Assembly (NCBI GenBank): GCA_965214025.1
Contig: CBDCAW010000004.1
Span: 62,001 to 126,000 of the forward strand
DNA from: Granulosicoccus sp965214025
GTDB taxonomy: Bacteria; Pseudomonadota; Gammaproteobacteria; Granulosicoccales; Granulosicoccaceae
Direction of reading: 5' to 3'
Length of the DNA: 64,000 nucleotides
Shown: positions 43,642 to 52,963 of the stretch, in pieces
How the letters are laid out: each line of letters begins with the position of its first letter
Numbering within the stretch: the stretch's first letter is position 1
The notes under the pieces: generated by a model
The model's database searches: none
Told to the model about the DNA's origin: nothing
The model's input: only the letters and a program-made list of their open reading frames with translations
Position numbers and translations under genes: made by a program

Positions 43642-43868
43642 GACGCCACATCCTTACCAATTAGCTAGTGGATAGGCATGATGCTGTGCACCCTTACGTG
43701 TGTCAACGATGCAACCGAGAAATTGCTCCGCTACCTACGTGCAAACTTGTCGATATACTTCAGGATCCACCCGATATTCGATAGCACTGCCCGTAACTTT
43801 TCCTCGCTGGCAAACAATACAAGCCGTGTAAAAAATACCGAACGGGCGGCAGTGCGACGCAACCACCC

Positions 43869-46271
43869 TCAGGCGATACGCAACATCGGTGGTTCTTCCT
43901 GGTCGTCGTCATCGGCAACCGCGTAGCGCGCCAGAAAGCCGCTCACGTCACCCGCCGGCATGGGCCGGGCGATGAGGAATCCCTGCAGCTCATCGCAATG
44001 CAGGCCTGTCAGCAGGTCGGCTTGCCCGGCCGTCTCCACCCCTTCGGCCACCACACGCATGTTCAGGCTCTGGCCCATGGCAACCACCGCCTGCACGATG
44101 CTGGCATCCTGGGGGCTGGTCTCCAGGTTCGACACGAAAGCCCGGTCGATCTTGATCTTGTTGAAACTGAAGCTCTGCAGATAGCTCAGGGAAGAATAGC
44201 CGGTACCGAAATCGTCCATGGCAATCATCACACCGAGCGCCTGGATTCGGGTCAGCAGGCGCAGCGCATTTTCCGGATTGTCGATCAGCAGCGACTCCGT
44301 GATCTCGATCTCCAGCCGTTCGCCGGGCAAGCCGCTCACGTCCAGTGCGTTGCGCACGGTGTCCACCAGCCCTTCGCTACCGAATTGAGCCACTGAAAGG
44401 TTCACCGCCACCCGCATGGTCTCCGGCCAGCTCATCGCATCCAGACAGGCCTGGCGCAGCACGAACTCACCGATGGCCACGATCAGGCCTGTACTTTCGG
44501 CCACCGGAATGAATTCAACCGGGGAGATGGAGCCAAGCTCTTCATCATTCCATCGAAGCAAGGCTTCGAAGCACTGGGGCGTACGCTCGGTACTGCTGAC
44601 CAGTGGCTGATAGAACACGGAGAGAGACTGGTTCGCCAGTGCCTGGCGTAACCGGCCCTCCAGTCGCAGACGCCCCTCGAGAATCTCGTTCATGTGCTGC
44701 TCGAAGAAGCGAAACCTGCCCTTGCCATCGGCCTTCGACTGATACATGGCGGTATCGGCGTTACGCAGCAAGTCCTCGGTGGTGGCGCCGTCGATCGGGT
44801 AGATCGCGATACCCACCGAGGCGGTGATCGGCAAATTGACACCCTTCAAGCACACAGGCTCTTGCAAGACTTCGAGCAGCCGATGTGCGAACGCCATCGC
44901 CTGCGCCGGCTGCGAGGCGGACGTTTCGAGCAGCGCGAATTCATCGCCACCCAGGCGCGCCACCACATCGCCTTCACCCAGAATGCCGTGCAGGCGGCGC
45001 GCGACCTCTCTGATCAGATCATCACCGCCCTCGTGACCGTGCAGATCGTTGACGAACTTGAAGTTATCCAGATCCACTGCAAACAGCGCGAAGGAACTGC
45101 CATCGCCCTGCGCGTGCTTGAGAACGTTGGCAGCCAGCTCGGTGAAGAAACGCCGGTTGGGCAGGTCGGTGAGTGGGTCGTGCAGGGCCAGGTGGGCGAT
45201 GCAGCCCTCGGCTTCCCTGCGCGCAGTCAGATCGCGAACGGCGATGAGTTCGCCCTGGTTGCCATTGCGCAGATTGATCGAACGTCGACAGATCTCGGCA
45301 TGAAAGAGTTCGCCACTGGCACGGGGAATCTCCACCTCCTCCACGACGTCCGGATTCGCCACGTCGCCCAGATGGGTTTCCAGGCCCCAGTGCGCGATGC
45401 TGATGCCCTCGACCTCCTGCGGCAAACCGAAAAGCTCACGAGCCGCCACATTGGCGTCGACCAGCGTGTAATCGTCATGCACCAGCAAACCTTCGAAGGC
45501 GCCGTCGGCCAGGGTGCGCAGCCGATCTGCTTCCGCGGCCATGCGCGCCGAAACCTTCTGATCGACCAGGGCCGCGGCCGTGCCGATCATCAATACCGAT
45601 ACCGACGCGATCACCACGCCGATCACCAGGGTGGCCCGTGATACGCCTTCGGCCATCGCTGTGACGGCGAGGCCGAGCTCCAGCTGAACCGCACCCATGC
45701 CGATGAAATGCAGTGAGACGGTCATCAGCAGTAGCAACGCCCCGCCAAGTAGGTGTGAATAGGCACGTTGCGTCCCGAATATCACGTTGAGTGCCAAGGC
45801 CCCGAGCACGATACTGGCGGTGACCGAGGCGAACACCAGATCGAGATCGTAGCCGAGACTGCCCTCGAATCGCAGGCCGGCCATGCCTACGTAGTGCAGT
45901 GCGATGACGCCGATGCCCACCAGGCTACCGCCGAGCAGCCGGGCCGACCGATTGTCGCGTTGCCACCAGGCGATCGGAAAACCGAGGCTCATCGGCACCA
46001 CACCCGCGACGAAGGACAGCACGGTCAGGGTCGGGTCGTAGGTGATCGCAAGACTGGTCCGAAAGGCCAGCATGGCGATAAAGTGGGTAGACCAGGCCGT
46101 CGCACTGAAGCAGATGCCCAGCAGCGCGATCCAGAATACCGGCCGATGACCCGCTACCGCTCGCCCTGCGACCACGATGGTCGATGCGCAGCCCAGCACA
46201 CACAGACAGGCGGCAAGCAGGACGAGACCGTAGTCATGATAGACGGTCAGGCAATCTACGATACGCAACAT
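43869..46271 (-). CDS. MHYT-PAS-GGDEF-EAL cyclic-di-GMP enzyme
   Basis: An 800-residue inner-membrane protein. The N-terminal MHYT sensor has seven helices with THFIAM, LHYVGMAG and LHFIGMG (metal-binding His-Met motifs, thought to sense gases). A PAS domain follows, then GGDEF with an intact GGDEF motif (ARLGGDEFALL), so cyclase activity is expected, and EAL with FEALLRWN and the DDFGTGYSS block, so phosphodiesterase activity is also possible. The ORF opens at 46313, but ATG 46271 gives the family start. A CsrA-type hairpin covers the ribosome binding site. Confidence 0.93.
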   Translation of the reverse strand: MLRIVDCLTVYHDYGLVLLAACLCVLGCASTIVVAGRAVAGHRPVFWIALLGICFSATAWSTHFIAMLAFRTSLAITYDPTLTVLSFVAGVVPMSLGFPIAWWQRDNRSARLLGGSLVGIGVIALHYVGMAGLRFEGSLGYDLDLVFASVTASIVLGALALNVIFGTQRAYSHLLGGALLLLMTVSLHFIGMGAVQLELGLAVTAMAEGVSRATLVIGVVIASVSVLMIGTAAALVDQKVSARMAAEADRLRTLADGAFEGLLVHDDYTLVDANVAARELFGLPQEVEGISIAHWGLETHLGDVANPDVVEEVEIPRASGELFHAEICRRSINLRNGNQGELIAVRDLTARREAEGCIAHLALHDPLTDLPNRRFFTELAANVLKHAQGDGSSFALFAVDLDNFKFVNDLHGHEGGDDLIREVARRLHGILGEGDVVARLGGDEFALLETSASQPAQAMAFAHRLLEVLQEPVCLKGVNLPITASVGIAIYPIDGATTEDLLRNADTAMYQSKADGKGRFRFFEQHMNEILEGRLRLEGRLRQALANQSLSVFYQPLVSSTERTPQCFEALLRWNDEELGSISPVEFIPVAESTGLIVAIGEFVLRQACLDAMSWPETMRVAVNLSVAQFGSEGLVDTVRNALDVSGLPGERLEIEITESLLIDNPENALRLLTRIQALGVMIAMDDFGTGYSSLSYLQSFSFNKIKIDRAFVSNLETSPQDASIVQAVVAMGQSLNMRVVAEGVETAGQADLLTGLHCDELQGFLIARPMPAGDVSGFLARYAVADDDDQEEPPMLRIA

Positions 46272-46278
46272 CGACGAG

Positions 46279-46289
46279 GGTCTCCGACC
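46279..46289 (-). promoter_or_regulatory. CsrA-type GGA hairpin over the ribosome binding site
   Basis: On the mRNA sense the leader reads GGTC-GGA-GACC, a 4-bp stem with GGA as the loop, 7 nt before the ATG of the MHYT-GGDEF-EAL gene. It contains the Shine-Dalgarno GGAGA. This is the preferred form of a CsrA site that blocks ribosome access. Confidence 0.5.
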
Positions 46290-46424
46290 AGTCAGATTTC
46301 CAGCCCCGAACATTCAGGCCGCACGACCACAGCCGCCGGATCGGATAACCGGGGCTCCCGCTCATCTAGCGGCCGACGAGACGACGTGCTTGAACCGGCC
46401 CCCGGCCACCCTACAACCGCCTGT

Positions 46425-47253
46425 TCAGCCCATCAGATACCGTGCGAAGAAGGTTTGCGTGCGAGCCCAGGCAAGCTCGGCATCGGCCTGATCGTAGCGT
46501 GCGCTGGTGGGGTTGGCGAACGCGTGATCGGCCACGTACCAGTTGACGTCGAGCATGTCGGCCTTGTCGGCCGAGGCCATGGCGCGCTCGAAACCGCCGA
46601 CCATCTTCTCGTCTATCGAGTCGTCTTCCGTGCCGAAGTGCCCGAGCACCGGACCCGCGAGCGACGCCAGCTCATCCGCCGACTGCGGCAATTGGCCATA
46701 GTAGATGACCGTCGCATCCACCTCGGTAGCGACCGAGGCATTGATCGACCACCCCCCGCCAAAGCACCAGCCAACGGTGCCCACCTTGCCGTTGGAGCCT
46801 TCGAGGGTACGTAGCCCATCGATCGCGGTGACCAGAGCTTCACGCGCCTGGCCTTCGTCGACCTTGTTCATCAGCGCCATCGCACCTTCCGGTGCGTTGG
46901 CGAGCCTCGCCGCCATACAGGTCGATCGCGTAGGCGATGTAGCCCAACGCGGCTAGCTCGGCAGCCATGGTCTTGATCTGATCGTTCAGTCCCCACCATT
47001 CATGGATCAACACGACAACCGGCGCAGGCAGAGTCTCGGGCATCGCGATGAAGCCGTCGGCAGACTTGCCATCAGGCATTTCGAGCTTGAGCGGCTTGAC
47101 CCTCGCGGCTTGCGCGGCAGCCAGTTCCGGATAGCTCAGCACCGTCGCCAGTGGCAGGCTCGCCAGCCCGGCAAGGAAGCGTCGTCGTTCGTGTGATCCC
47201 AACGGGATCGGGGGTAGGTTCTTGTCGCTGTCACAGCCGTCGAGAGTACACAT
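46425..47253 (-). pseudogene. Dienelactone hydrolase family protein, frameshifted
   Basis: The gene is read in two frames. The first (47253 downward) gives a Tat-like signal (RRRFLAGLAS), VVLIHEWWGLND and AIDLYGG. The second gives the rest, with the nucleophile Cys in GWCFGGG, HFGTEDDSID and the His in VADHAFANP. All of the dienelactone hydrolase triad (Cys-Asp-His) is intact. Removing one base at about 46901-46912 joins the frames into 275 codons of normal length. It is either a recent mutation or a consensus error; the exported alpha/beta hydrolase would act on lactones or esters. Confidence 0.8.
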
Positions 47254-47374
47254 GGGTCAAGTCTCAGGATGATGGAAAAGAGGCACAGGCACGCGCGGTG
47301 CGAGGTTTCACAGTATAAGACGCAGCTCACAACTTGACACCCTGTCGCGCAGGCGACAGCCACACTGAACGATA

Positions 47375-48031
47375 ATGCGAGCTCTTCAACGACGACGACG
47401 ACTGATGCCAGTATTCAGCCAGACCCCGCCGGCAGTCGACAAGACTCGCCTCCCATGCGCGCTTGCCATCGTTGGCCTGATGTTCGCAGGGTGTACCTCT
47501 GAATCGTATGATCAGAGCGCCGATACCCTCGCCGGGCAAGCCGAGCCGCCGGCACTCACCGGATCCATGATCGACGTCCCCCCCGGCCCCATCGCCTGTG
47601 AGGGCAATACGGCTCATCAGCAGGTACGTGTTCTCGAGTTGATCAACGATGCACGATCCTCGGCACGGCAATGCGGCGACACGAGCTTTGCGGCAGCGTC
47701 GCCGTTGAGCTGGGACACCCGCCTGGAAAGTGCAGCCCGTTCTCACTCGCAAGACATGGTGCGCAACAACTTCTTCGACCACTCGGGCAGCGATGGCAGC
47801 CGTGCATCCGCCCGCGTCACCGCTGCCGGTTACCGATGGCGGGCGACGGGCGAGAACATCGCCGCCGGCCAGGAAAGCGTCACCGAAGCCGTGAACGCAT
47901 GGCTCGACAGCCCGGGCCACTGCCGCAATGTCATGAACGAGAAATTCACGAACATGGCCCTGGCTTGCGAAGTGGCCGACGGCAACGACTACAAGGAATA
48001 CTGGACGCAGGTTCTGGCACGACCCCGATAG
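47375..48031 (+). CDS. CAP/SCP-domain lipoprotein
   Basis: A 218-residue protein with a lipobox (LMFAGC) and a CAP (SCP/PR-1) domain: LELINDARSSARQCG, SHSQDMVRNNFFDHSGSDGS, the ATGENIAAGQ block and CRNVMNEKFTNMALA. The conserved His and Glu of the CAP cavity are present. Bacterial members are extracellular or envelope proteins with unclear function. The start may be ATG 47375 or ATG 47405. It is divergent from the dienelactone hydrolase. Confidence 0.9.
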   Translation: MRALQRRRRLMPVFSQTPPAVDKTRLPCALAIVGLMFAGCTSESYDQSADTLAGQAEPPALTGSMIDVPPGPIACEGNTAHQQVRVLELINDARSSARQCGDTSFAAASPLSWDTRLESAARSHSQDMVRNNFFDHSGSDGSRASARVTAAGYRWRATGENIAAGQESVTEAVNAWLDSPGHCRNVMNEKFTNMALACEVADGNDYKEYWTQVLARPR

Positions 48032-48220
48032 GCCCATCGGTCGGTGGTGGTCCTTTCAACCGACCCACGGCTGAACCCGTCATCTCTCCTTACCGAGAAC
48101 CCTTCGCTCACGGTGTCGCTGCGGAACGGCTTGAATGCTTCATACAGGGTTTGCACCACTTATGGTGCCGTGCTCGGGGCAGTAAGCTGGCTCGCGTGAA
48201 AGCGAACAGGTGCGAAGTGC

Positions 48221-49627
48221 ATGAAGGTGGCAAGCGATGCGGCAAGGAACATCCGCGACAATCTCAGGGTTGGCTGGTTCGACGGTGTCGGCGCCGTCGA
48301 GCTTCGCGAGAACAACGCGATACTCGACAGGCTCACTCCGAACCAGACCAACGATGTCATCAGTGCGCTTTCCGACGATGAGCTCGGCCACTGGGTCGCC
48401 GAGATTCACGACGGCAGGCTCCTGGATATCTTCGGCGCCGGCGGGCTGACGCTGGACCAGCGACGTGATTTTCTCGACAACCTCTGCACCGATCTCGACG
48501 CCGGGCAGCTCGAGCGCGTGTACCGCTCCTTGGGCACGCAGAGCCGCCAGGCAGAATTGCTCGATTCGGTGGCAGCCCGGACGAACGAGCCAACCCGGGT
48601 TGCCATCGTTGCAAGGCTGGCCGGTGACACCACGGATCGACCCTTCGACATCAGGCCGGGTTTCGGCCTGTCCACTACCGAGCGATGGGATCAGGACGCA
48701 CACGCCGTGTCCACCCTGATCGGCAGCCTGCGTCAGCCGGTTGCCATCGAGGCATCGATCACCTCGTTGAGCACCCCCCAGCTCGAAGCCGTACTCGAGG
48801 CCGGTACCAACCATGCAACCTTGACCCTGACCCATGCAGGTGGTGTATCCCACTCGCACAGCTTCGGCACGGGCGGCATCATCGCGCTGATCGATGCCGC
48901 CGGCCGTAGCACGGACGCCGATCTCAAGGCACGTGTGTTCGAACTGGCCAGCCGGCAGATCGACGAGATCCGCAGCACCGACCGGCCATTCTCACCGAGC
49001 CCGAACGCCGAACATCACGCCCGGTCGATATCGGACGCCCTGTTCCGTCTGATGAATACGAACACCGGGGCAATCGTCACGGCCCTGGAAAGGGGCGATG
49101 GCATTTCCTCGTCCCGAACGGGCAATGGCATGAGCAGCTGGGTGGCAGAACTGGTACGCCAGGGCGACACCAGCGGTATTCAGAACATGATCGCGAAGCT
49201 TCAGGCCGGCGATGCGCTCGATGCAGAGCCGGCAGAATATCTGTCACGATTCACGGTCGACGAATACGGCGCACGCGATTTCCAGAATGCATCGAACCTG
49301 GGTTTCCTGGTCGGTGCCGTGCGCGAAGGCATCAACGCGATCGATGCAGATGCGCGGCAGCAGGCTGACATGCTCCACGGCATCTTCGGCATCGCGGCCA
49401 GCCTTGGCAGCCTGGTGATTCCCGGCAGCGGGCTTGCCGGCAGGGCAGCATGGATCGTTGGCAGTTCACTGACCAAGGAGCTGATCGGCAATGTCACCGA
49501 CGAACTCTCCTCCGGTCGGTCGAACCTTCAGGATGCGCTGGAGCAACTGGCACTTCCCGAAGCCATGGTCAGCTCCGATGTGACCGGGCCTTACGGCAGT
49601 GCGATCAACAACGTCGAACGCCACTGA
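48221..49627 (+). CDS. Hypothetical protein with a hydrophobic C-terminal segment
   Basis: 468 residues that I do not recognise. There is no signal peptide. The first 300 residues look all-helical and acidic, with several repeating L..L..D patterns. A Gly-Ser-Ala-rich hydrophobic stretch at about 388-420 (GIAASLGSLVIPGSGLAG) resembles the pore-like or linker segment seen before the toxin part of some large secreted proteins, but no toxin domain follows. Composition and codon use look like the neighbours. The 189-bp gap before it holds no clear feature. It may be a structural or toxin-related protein; this is weak. Confidence 0.6.
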   Translation: MKVASDAARNIRDNLRVGWFDGVGAVELRENNAILDRLTPNQTNDVISALSDDELGHWVAEIHDGRLLDIFGAGGLTLDQRRDFLDNLCTDLDAGQLERVYRSLGTQSRQAELLDSVAARTNEPTRVAIVARLAGDTTDRPFDIRPGFGLSTTERWDQDAHAVSTLIGSLRQPVAIEASITSLSTPQLEAVLEAGTNHATLTLTHAGGVSHSHSFGTGGIIALIDAAGRSTDADLKARVFELASRQIDEIRSTDRPFSPSPNAEHHARSISDALFRLMNTNTGAIVTALERGDGISSSRTGNGMSSWVAELVRQGDTSGIQNMIAKLQAGDALDAEPAEYLSRFTVDEYGARDFQNASNLGFLVGAVREGINAIDADARQQADMLHGIFGIAASLGSLVIPGSGLAGRAAWIVGSSLTKELIGNVTDELSSGRSNLQDALEQLALPEAMVSSDVTGPYGSAINNVERH

Positions 49628-49695
49628 CGAGCGCATCGGCCCATACGATAGCCAGGCTGTGGTTTTTCCCCGACGAATCTCCAGGCGATCACGCC

Positions 49696-50994
49696 CTACG
49701 CGGCATCTGCCGTGCGACGCTTCGACAACCGATCCACCACGATATAGCCGACGATCGCGGCGGCGATACCGTTGAGGGGCGGAATGCCCGGTGAGAACCA
49801 GGCAACGGTGCCGCCGAGGATATAGCCCGCAATGCCCGCCACATTGAAACGCCCGATGCGCGCCGTTGCCAGCGTCGGGTAGGCACCGCGGTGCTTGTAG
49901 AAGTAGTCCGCCATGATCACGCCGCCGATGGGCGGTATGAAGGTGCCCAGCAGCAACAGGAATGGCACCAGGTGAAGATCGATACGCAACAGCGCGAGCA
50001 CCGTGCCTATGGCGGCTCCGCCCAGAGTTACCCGGCGGCGGTTGGCGGTTCGCAGTGCATTGCAACCGACGGCCGAGAAGTTGTAGATCGTGTTGTCCTG
50101 CGTTGTCCAGATATTGAGAAAGAGCATGATGATGCCAAATATCAACAAGCCCTGAATGACCAGCACATCGACCACGTCGGGTTGCTGATACACCAGTGCC
50201 CCGATCGCCCCGGTCGCGATCATCAGGCCGTTGCCGATGAAGAAGGCCACCAGCGAGGCACCGACCGCGTGGCTGCTCTTGCGTGCGAAGCGTGTCCAGT
50301 TGGTCGCCTGGGTACCACCGGAGACGAAAGTGCCGAACACGATCGTGATCGCGGTACCGAGGCTCATGGTAGTCGTCGGGGTGATCGTGCCCAGCCCGTG
50401 CCAGCCTCCTGCCTCCGAAAACGCCCTGCTCAACGAGACGATCAACAGGATCGCCATCAAGGGAACAGCAACCAGCGACAGAACCTCCAGGCCTCGATAG
50501 CCGATATAGGCCGTCCAGCAGAAAGCGGCTCCGAAGAGCACGATCAGAACGTACAGCCAGATGGTGTACGTCGCCGAGGCTTCTTCCATGCCCAGCAGCC
50601 GCAGCAGTACCACGGCCAGTGTGGCGGTACCCCAGCCGTACCAACCGATCTGAGTGACCCCGAGCACGATGTCGGGCACCTTCGAACCGACATCACCGAA
50701 GCCGAAGCGCGATAGCAACGCCGTGTTCAGGCCGGTGCGACACGCGATGAGGCTGAGGATGCCCACGTACAGACCCAGCAACAGGTTGCCGGCCACCATG
50801 ACCCCGATCAGGTCGGGGAAGAACGCGAAAGCCGGCCCGAGATTGCCGCCTGCGAACATGGTGGCCGTGAAGAACGTGAACCCCAGCAGCACAATGCTGA
50901 GCGACCCGAGGCCCTTGCGAGCGGACAACGGGACTTCCGACAAAGGATAGTCTTGTTGCTCCCGCGCGATGTCCGCCACTTGATGTTCCGTCAT
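49696..50994 (-). CDS. codB: CodB-like nucleobase permease (NCS1 family)
   Basis: A 432-residue, 12-helix transporter of the NCS1 family, closest in appearance to cytosine permease: GFTFFTATMFAGGNLGPAF near the N-terminus, VSGGTQATNWTRFAR, LNIWTTQDNTIYNFS and PPIGGVIMADYF. It takes up a purine or pyrimidine base with a proton or sodium. It is divergent from the Rieske/ndm-like cluster and probably serves it; the exact base is not predictable. Confidence 0.88.
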   Translation of the reverse strand: MTEHQVADIAREQQDYPLSEVPLSARKGLGSLSIVLLGFTFFTATMFAGGNLGPAFAFFPDLIGVMVAGNLLLGLYVGILSLIACRTGLNTALLSRFGFGDVGSKVPDIVLGVTQIGWYGWGTATLAVVLLRLLGMEEASATYTIWLYVLIVLFGAAFCWTAYIGYRGLEVLSLVAVPLMAILLIVSLSRAFSEAGGWHGLGTITPTTTMSLGTAITIVFGTFVSGGTQATNWTRFARKSSHAVGASLVAFFIGNGLMIATGAIGALVYQQPDVVDVLVIQGLLIFGIIMLFLNIWTTQDNTIYNFSAVGCNALRTANRRRVTLGGAAIGTVLALLRIDLHLVPFLLLLGTFIPPIGGVIMADYFYKHRGAYPTLATARIGRFNVAGIAGYILGGTVAWFSPGIPPLNGIAAAIVGYIVVDRLSKRRTADAA

Positions 50995-51116
50995 GCCGCC
51001 AGGAGTCCTGTCGATAGCCTGTCGGTAAGTTTACGACGCAATGGCACCGGGTAGCTGTGAATGCCCAGCGCAGCGCATGTTCACTACACTGGTGACAAAG
51101 TAGCGACAGGCATGGC

Positions 51117-51368
51117 ATGACTCTCAGACGTGAACGGTTCCGACTTCGAGGCCGAGTCCTGGATGAAAACTTCGCACCCTGGATATCCCGCCACGGATCA
51201 CGGTTGGGGTTGGTGTGCACGGATCCGCAACGCGTGGGCGACGGGGTGGAATTCGAAGCCACCGGCGAGCCCGATCTGCTCGATGCCATGGAGCTCGGGT
51301 GCAGCCTCGGCCCCATCGAGGTCGATGTTCGAACGGTGGATCGCGTCGTGCTGCCACGCACCGATTGA
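51117..51368 (+). CDS. Acylphosphatase-like small protein without catalytic residues
   Basis: An 83-residue protein whose outline matches acylphosphatase: RFRLRGRVLDENFAPWI, then RLGL, then VEFEATGEPDLLDAM, GP and VDVRTVDRV. The usual GVGFR arginine is replaced (ENFAP) and the GWVRN asparagine is missing, so phosphatase activity is unlikely. It is 51 bp ahead of the Rieske gene on the same strand and may belong to that operon. Family membership is inferred from the pattern alone. Confidence 0.55.
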   Translation: MTLRRERFRLRGRVLDENFAPWISRHGSRLGLVCTDPQRVGDGVEFEATGEPDLLDAMELGCSLGPIEVDVRTVDRVVLPRTD

Positions 51369-51419
51369 AATGGCCGGGAAACACTGAGATGATCCTGAGG
51401 GCCCGCTCGTGCCCCCCCC

Positions 51420-52136
51420 ATGAAACACCTGACCATGCCCTGGATCGCAGCAGCGCTATCTACCGACCTGCCCCCGTCCACCGCGATGCCGACCCATTGC
51501 GGCAGCGTGGAAGTGGCGCTATGGCGCAGTGGCAGTGGCGCCCTGCGTGCCTGGCACGACCGCTGCCCGCATCGTGGCATGCGGCTGTCGCACGGCTTCG
51601 TCCGCGGCGAGACGCTGAGCTGCCTCTACCACGGCTGGCGTTACGACGGCAGCGGGCAGTGCCGCGCCATACCGGCGCATCCGGCATTGAAGCCACCCGC
51701 CACCATTCGCACGAACCCGTTGGCAGTCATGGAACGCGACGGCGTCATCTGGCTGGCCGCGGCTACGGCTGAAAACACAGGCTGCCTGCCACCGACACTG
51801 ACGGAAGGTCTGGCACCGCTGCGTTCATTGACCGTCGATGCCCCGCTGGCGTCGGTATCGAGTCATCTGCGGACTGTCGATACGTCGGTGGCCCTGCGAA
51901 CGGTACGGGCCGAGACGGCTGCGGGGCAGGCCGGTGTTCGCGACCCATCGGATCCCATAGCCCTGGCCGGCTCGAACCTGACGCTCTTGCTTCAGCCGCT
52001 ACCGAAGAACTCGAGGATCGCCGAACGCACTACTCTCCATGCTCTGACCACCGCGACTGGCGCAACTGAGCTGACAGCCGCTTCACGCGATCTCGAAACC
52101 CTGCGGCGGTCAATCGAAACGTTGGAGACAGCATGA
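51420..52136 (+). CDS. Rieske [2Fe-2S] domain protein, possible electron donor (NdmD-like role)
   Basis: 238 residues. An intact Rieske site, CPHRGMRLSHG and CLYHGWRYDGSG, lies in the first 90 residues, in the form typical of ring-hydroxylating oxygenase alpha subunits. The remaining 100 or so residues lack the iron-binding catalytic motif and look like a reduced remnant. The next gene encodes a catalytic subunit with no Rieske site, so the two may be halves of one enzyme. The NADH reductase that would feed it is not visible. It overlaps the next gene by 4 nt (ATGA). Confidence 0.85.
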   Translation: MKHLTMPWIAAALSTDLPPSTAMPTHCGSVEVALWRSGSGALRAWHDRCPHRGMRLSHGFVRGETLSCLYHGWRYDGSGQCRAIPAHPALKPPATIRTNPLAVMERDGVIWLAAATAENTGCLPPTLTEGLAPLRSLTVDAPLASVSSHLRTVDTSVALRTVRAETAAGQAGVRDPSDPIALAGSNLTLLLQPLPKNSRIAERTTLHALTTATGATELTAASRDLETLRRSIETLETA

Positions 52137-52963
52137 GCGACGACTGGTTCCCGGTTGCGATGAGCGATGCTCTGGCGCGAACCCCTGGGGTCGAGACGGT
52201 TCTGATGGGCCGGAAACTCAGGGTGTTCGAGAAGGCCGGCACGGTGAGTGTAGAAACGGCCGATGGCACTGCGCTTCCGGTAAGGTCGCGCTATCAACAC
52301 GTCTGGACATCGCTCGGCGCACCGGCAAAAGACCTGTTCGACATTCCCGAGGCCGATCAGCCCGAGCGCCGTCTGGTGCCCTGCGGACGGATCCGGGTGG
52401 CCTGCTCGCCGTTGCGGGCAGTGGAGAACTTTCTCGACATCGCGCACTTTCCGTTCGTGCATACCGATATCCTCGGCGCTGAGCCGCATACCGGCGTGGA
52501 TCGCTACGATGTCCGCGTGCGTGAAGAGGTCGATGAGGTATGGGCCACCGGTGTTCAGTTCTTTCAGCCTGCCGCCTCGAAGTCGGCCGGGCAAGGCATC
52601 CTCACAGACTACGCGTATCGCGTTCCCTCACCCACTTGCTCCGTGCTCTACAAGACATGCCCGCCACGGCCCGATCAATCGGACGTCATCGCCATCTTCG
52701 TACAGCCAGTGGCTGAAACGGTCTGCGACGTCTGGCCATGGATGGCGCTGTACGACGAGGTATCCACACACGCCGAACTGGTGGCCTTCCAGCAGACGAT
52801 CTTCCTGCAGGATCGCTCCATTCTGGAAAATCAGATTCCGGCGCTGCTACCGCTGGACCCGGGCATGGAACTGCCCACACGAGCCGATGCCACCTCGGTG
52901 GGCTACCGGCGCTGGCTACGTGCACGCGGCTTCACCTACGGTGCACAACGAGTCGCGGCATGA
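52133..52963 (+). CDS. Non-heme iron oxygenase subunit lacking a Rieske domain (NdmC-like)
   Basis: 276 residues. The mononuclear iron site of the VanA/NdmA family is visible as ENFLDIAHFPFVHTD, and the C-terminal part has the FQQTIFLQDRSILENQ and RADATSVGYRRWLR blocks typical of the catalytic domain. The N-terminus begins like an oxygenase alpha subunit (DDWFPVAMSDAL...LLMGR), but the segment that should hold the Cys-His cluster ligands is deleted. In Pseudomonas putida CBB5 the N7-demethylase NdmC has this same design and depends on a Rieske cluster in NdmD. Here the preceding gene would supply it. Confidence 0.83.
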   Translation: MSDDWFPVAMSDALARTPGVETVLMGRKLRVFEKAGTVSVETADGTALPVRSRYQHVWTSLGAPAKDLFDIPEADQPERRLVPCGRIRVACSPLRAVENFLDIAHFPFVHTDILGAEPHTGVDRYDVRVREEVDEVWATGVQFFQPAASKSAGQGILTDYAYRVPSPTCSVLYKTCPPRPDQSDVIAIFVQPVAETVCDVWPWMALYDEVSTHAELVAFQQTIFLQDRSILENQIPALLPLDPGMELPTRADATSVGYRRWLRARGFTYGAQRVAA

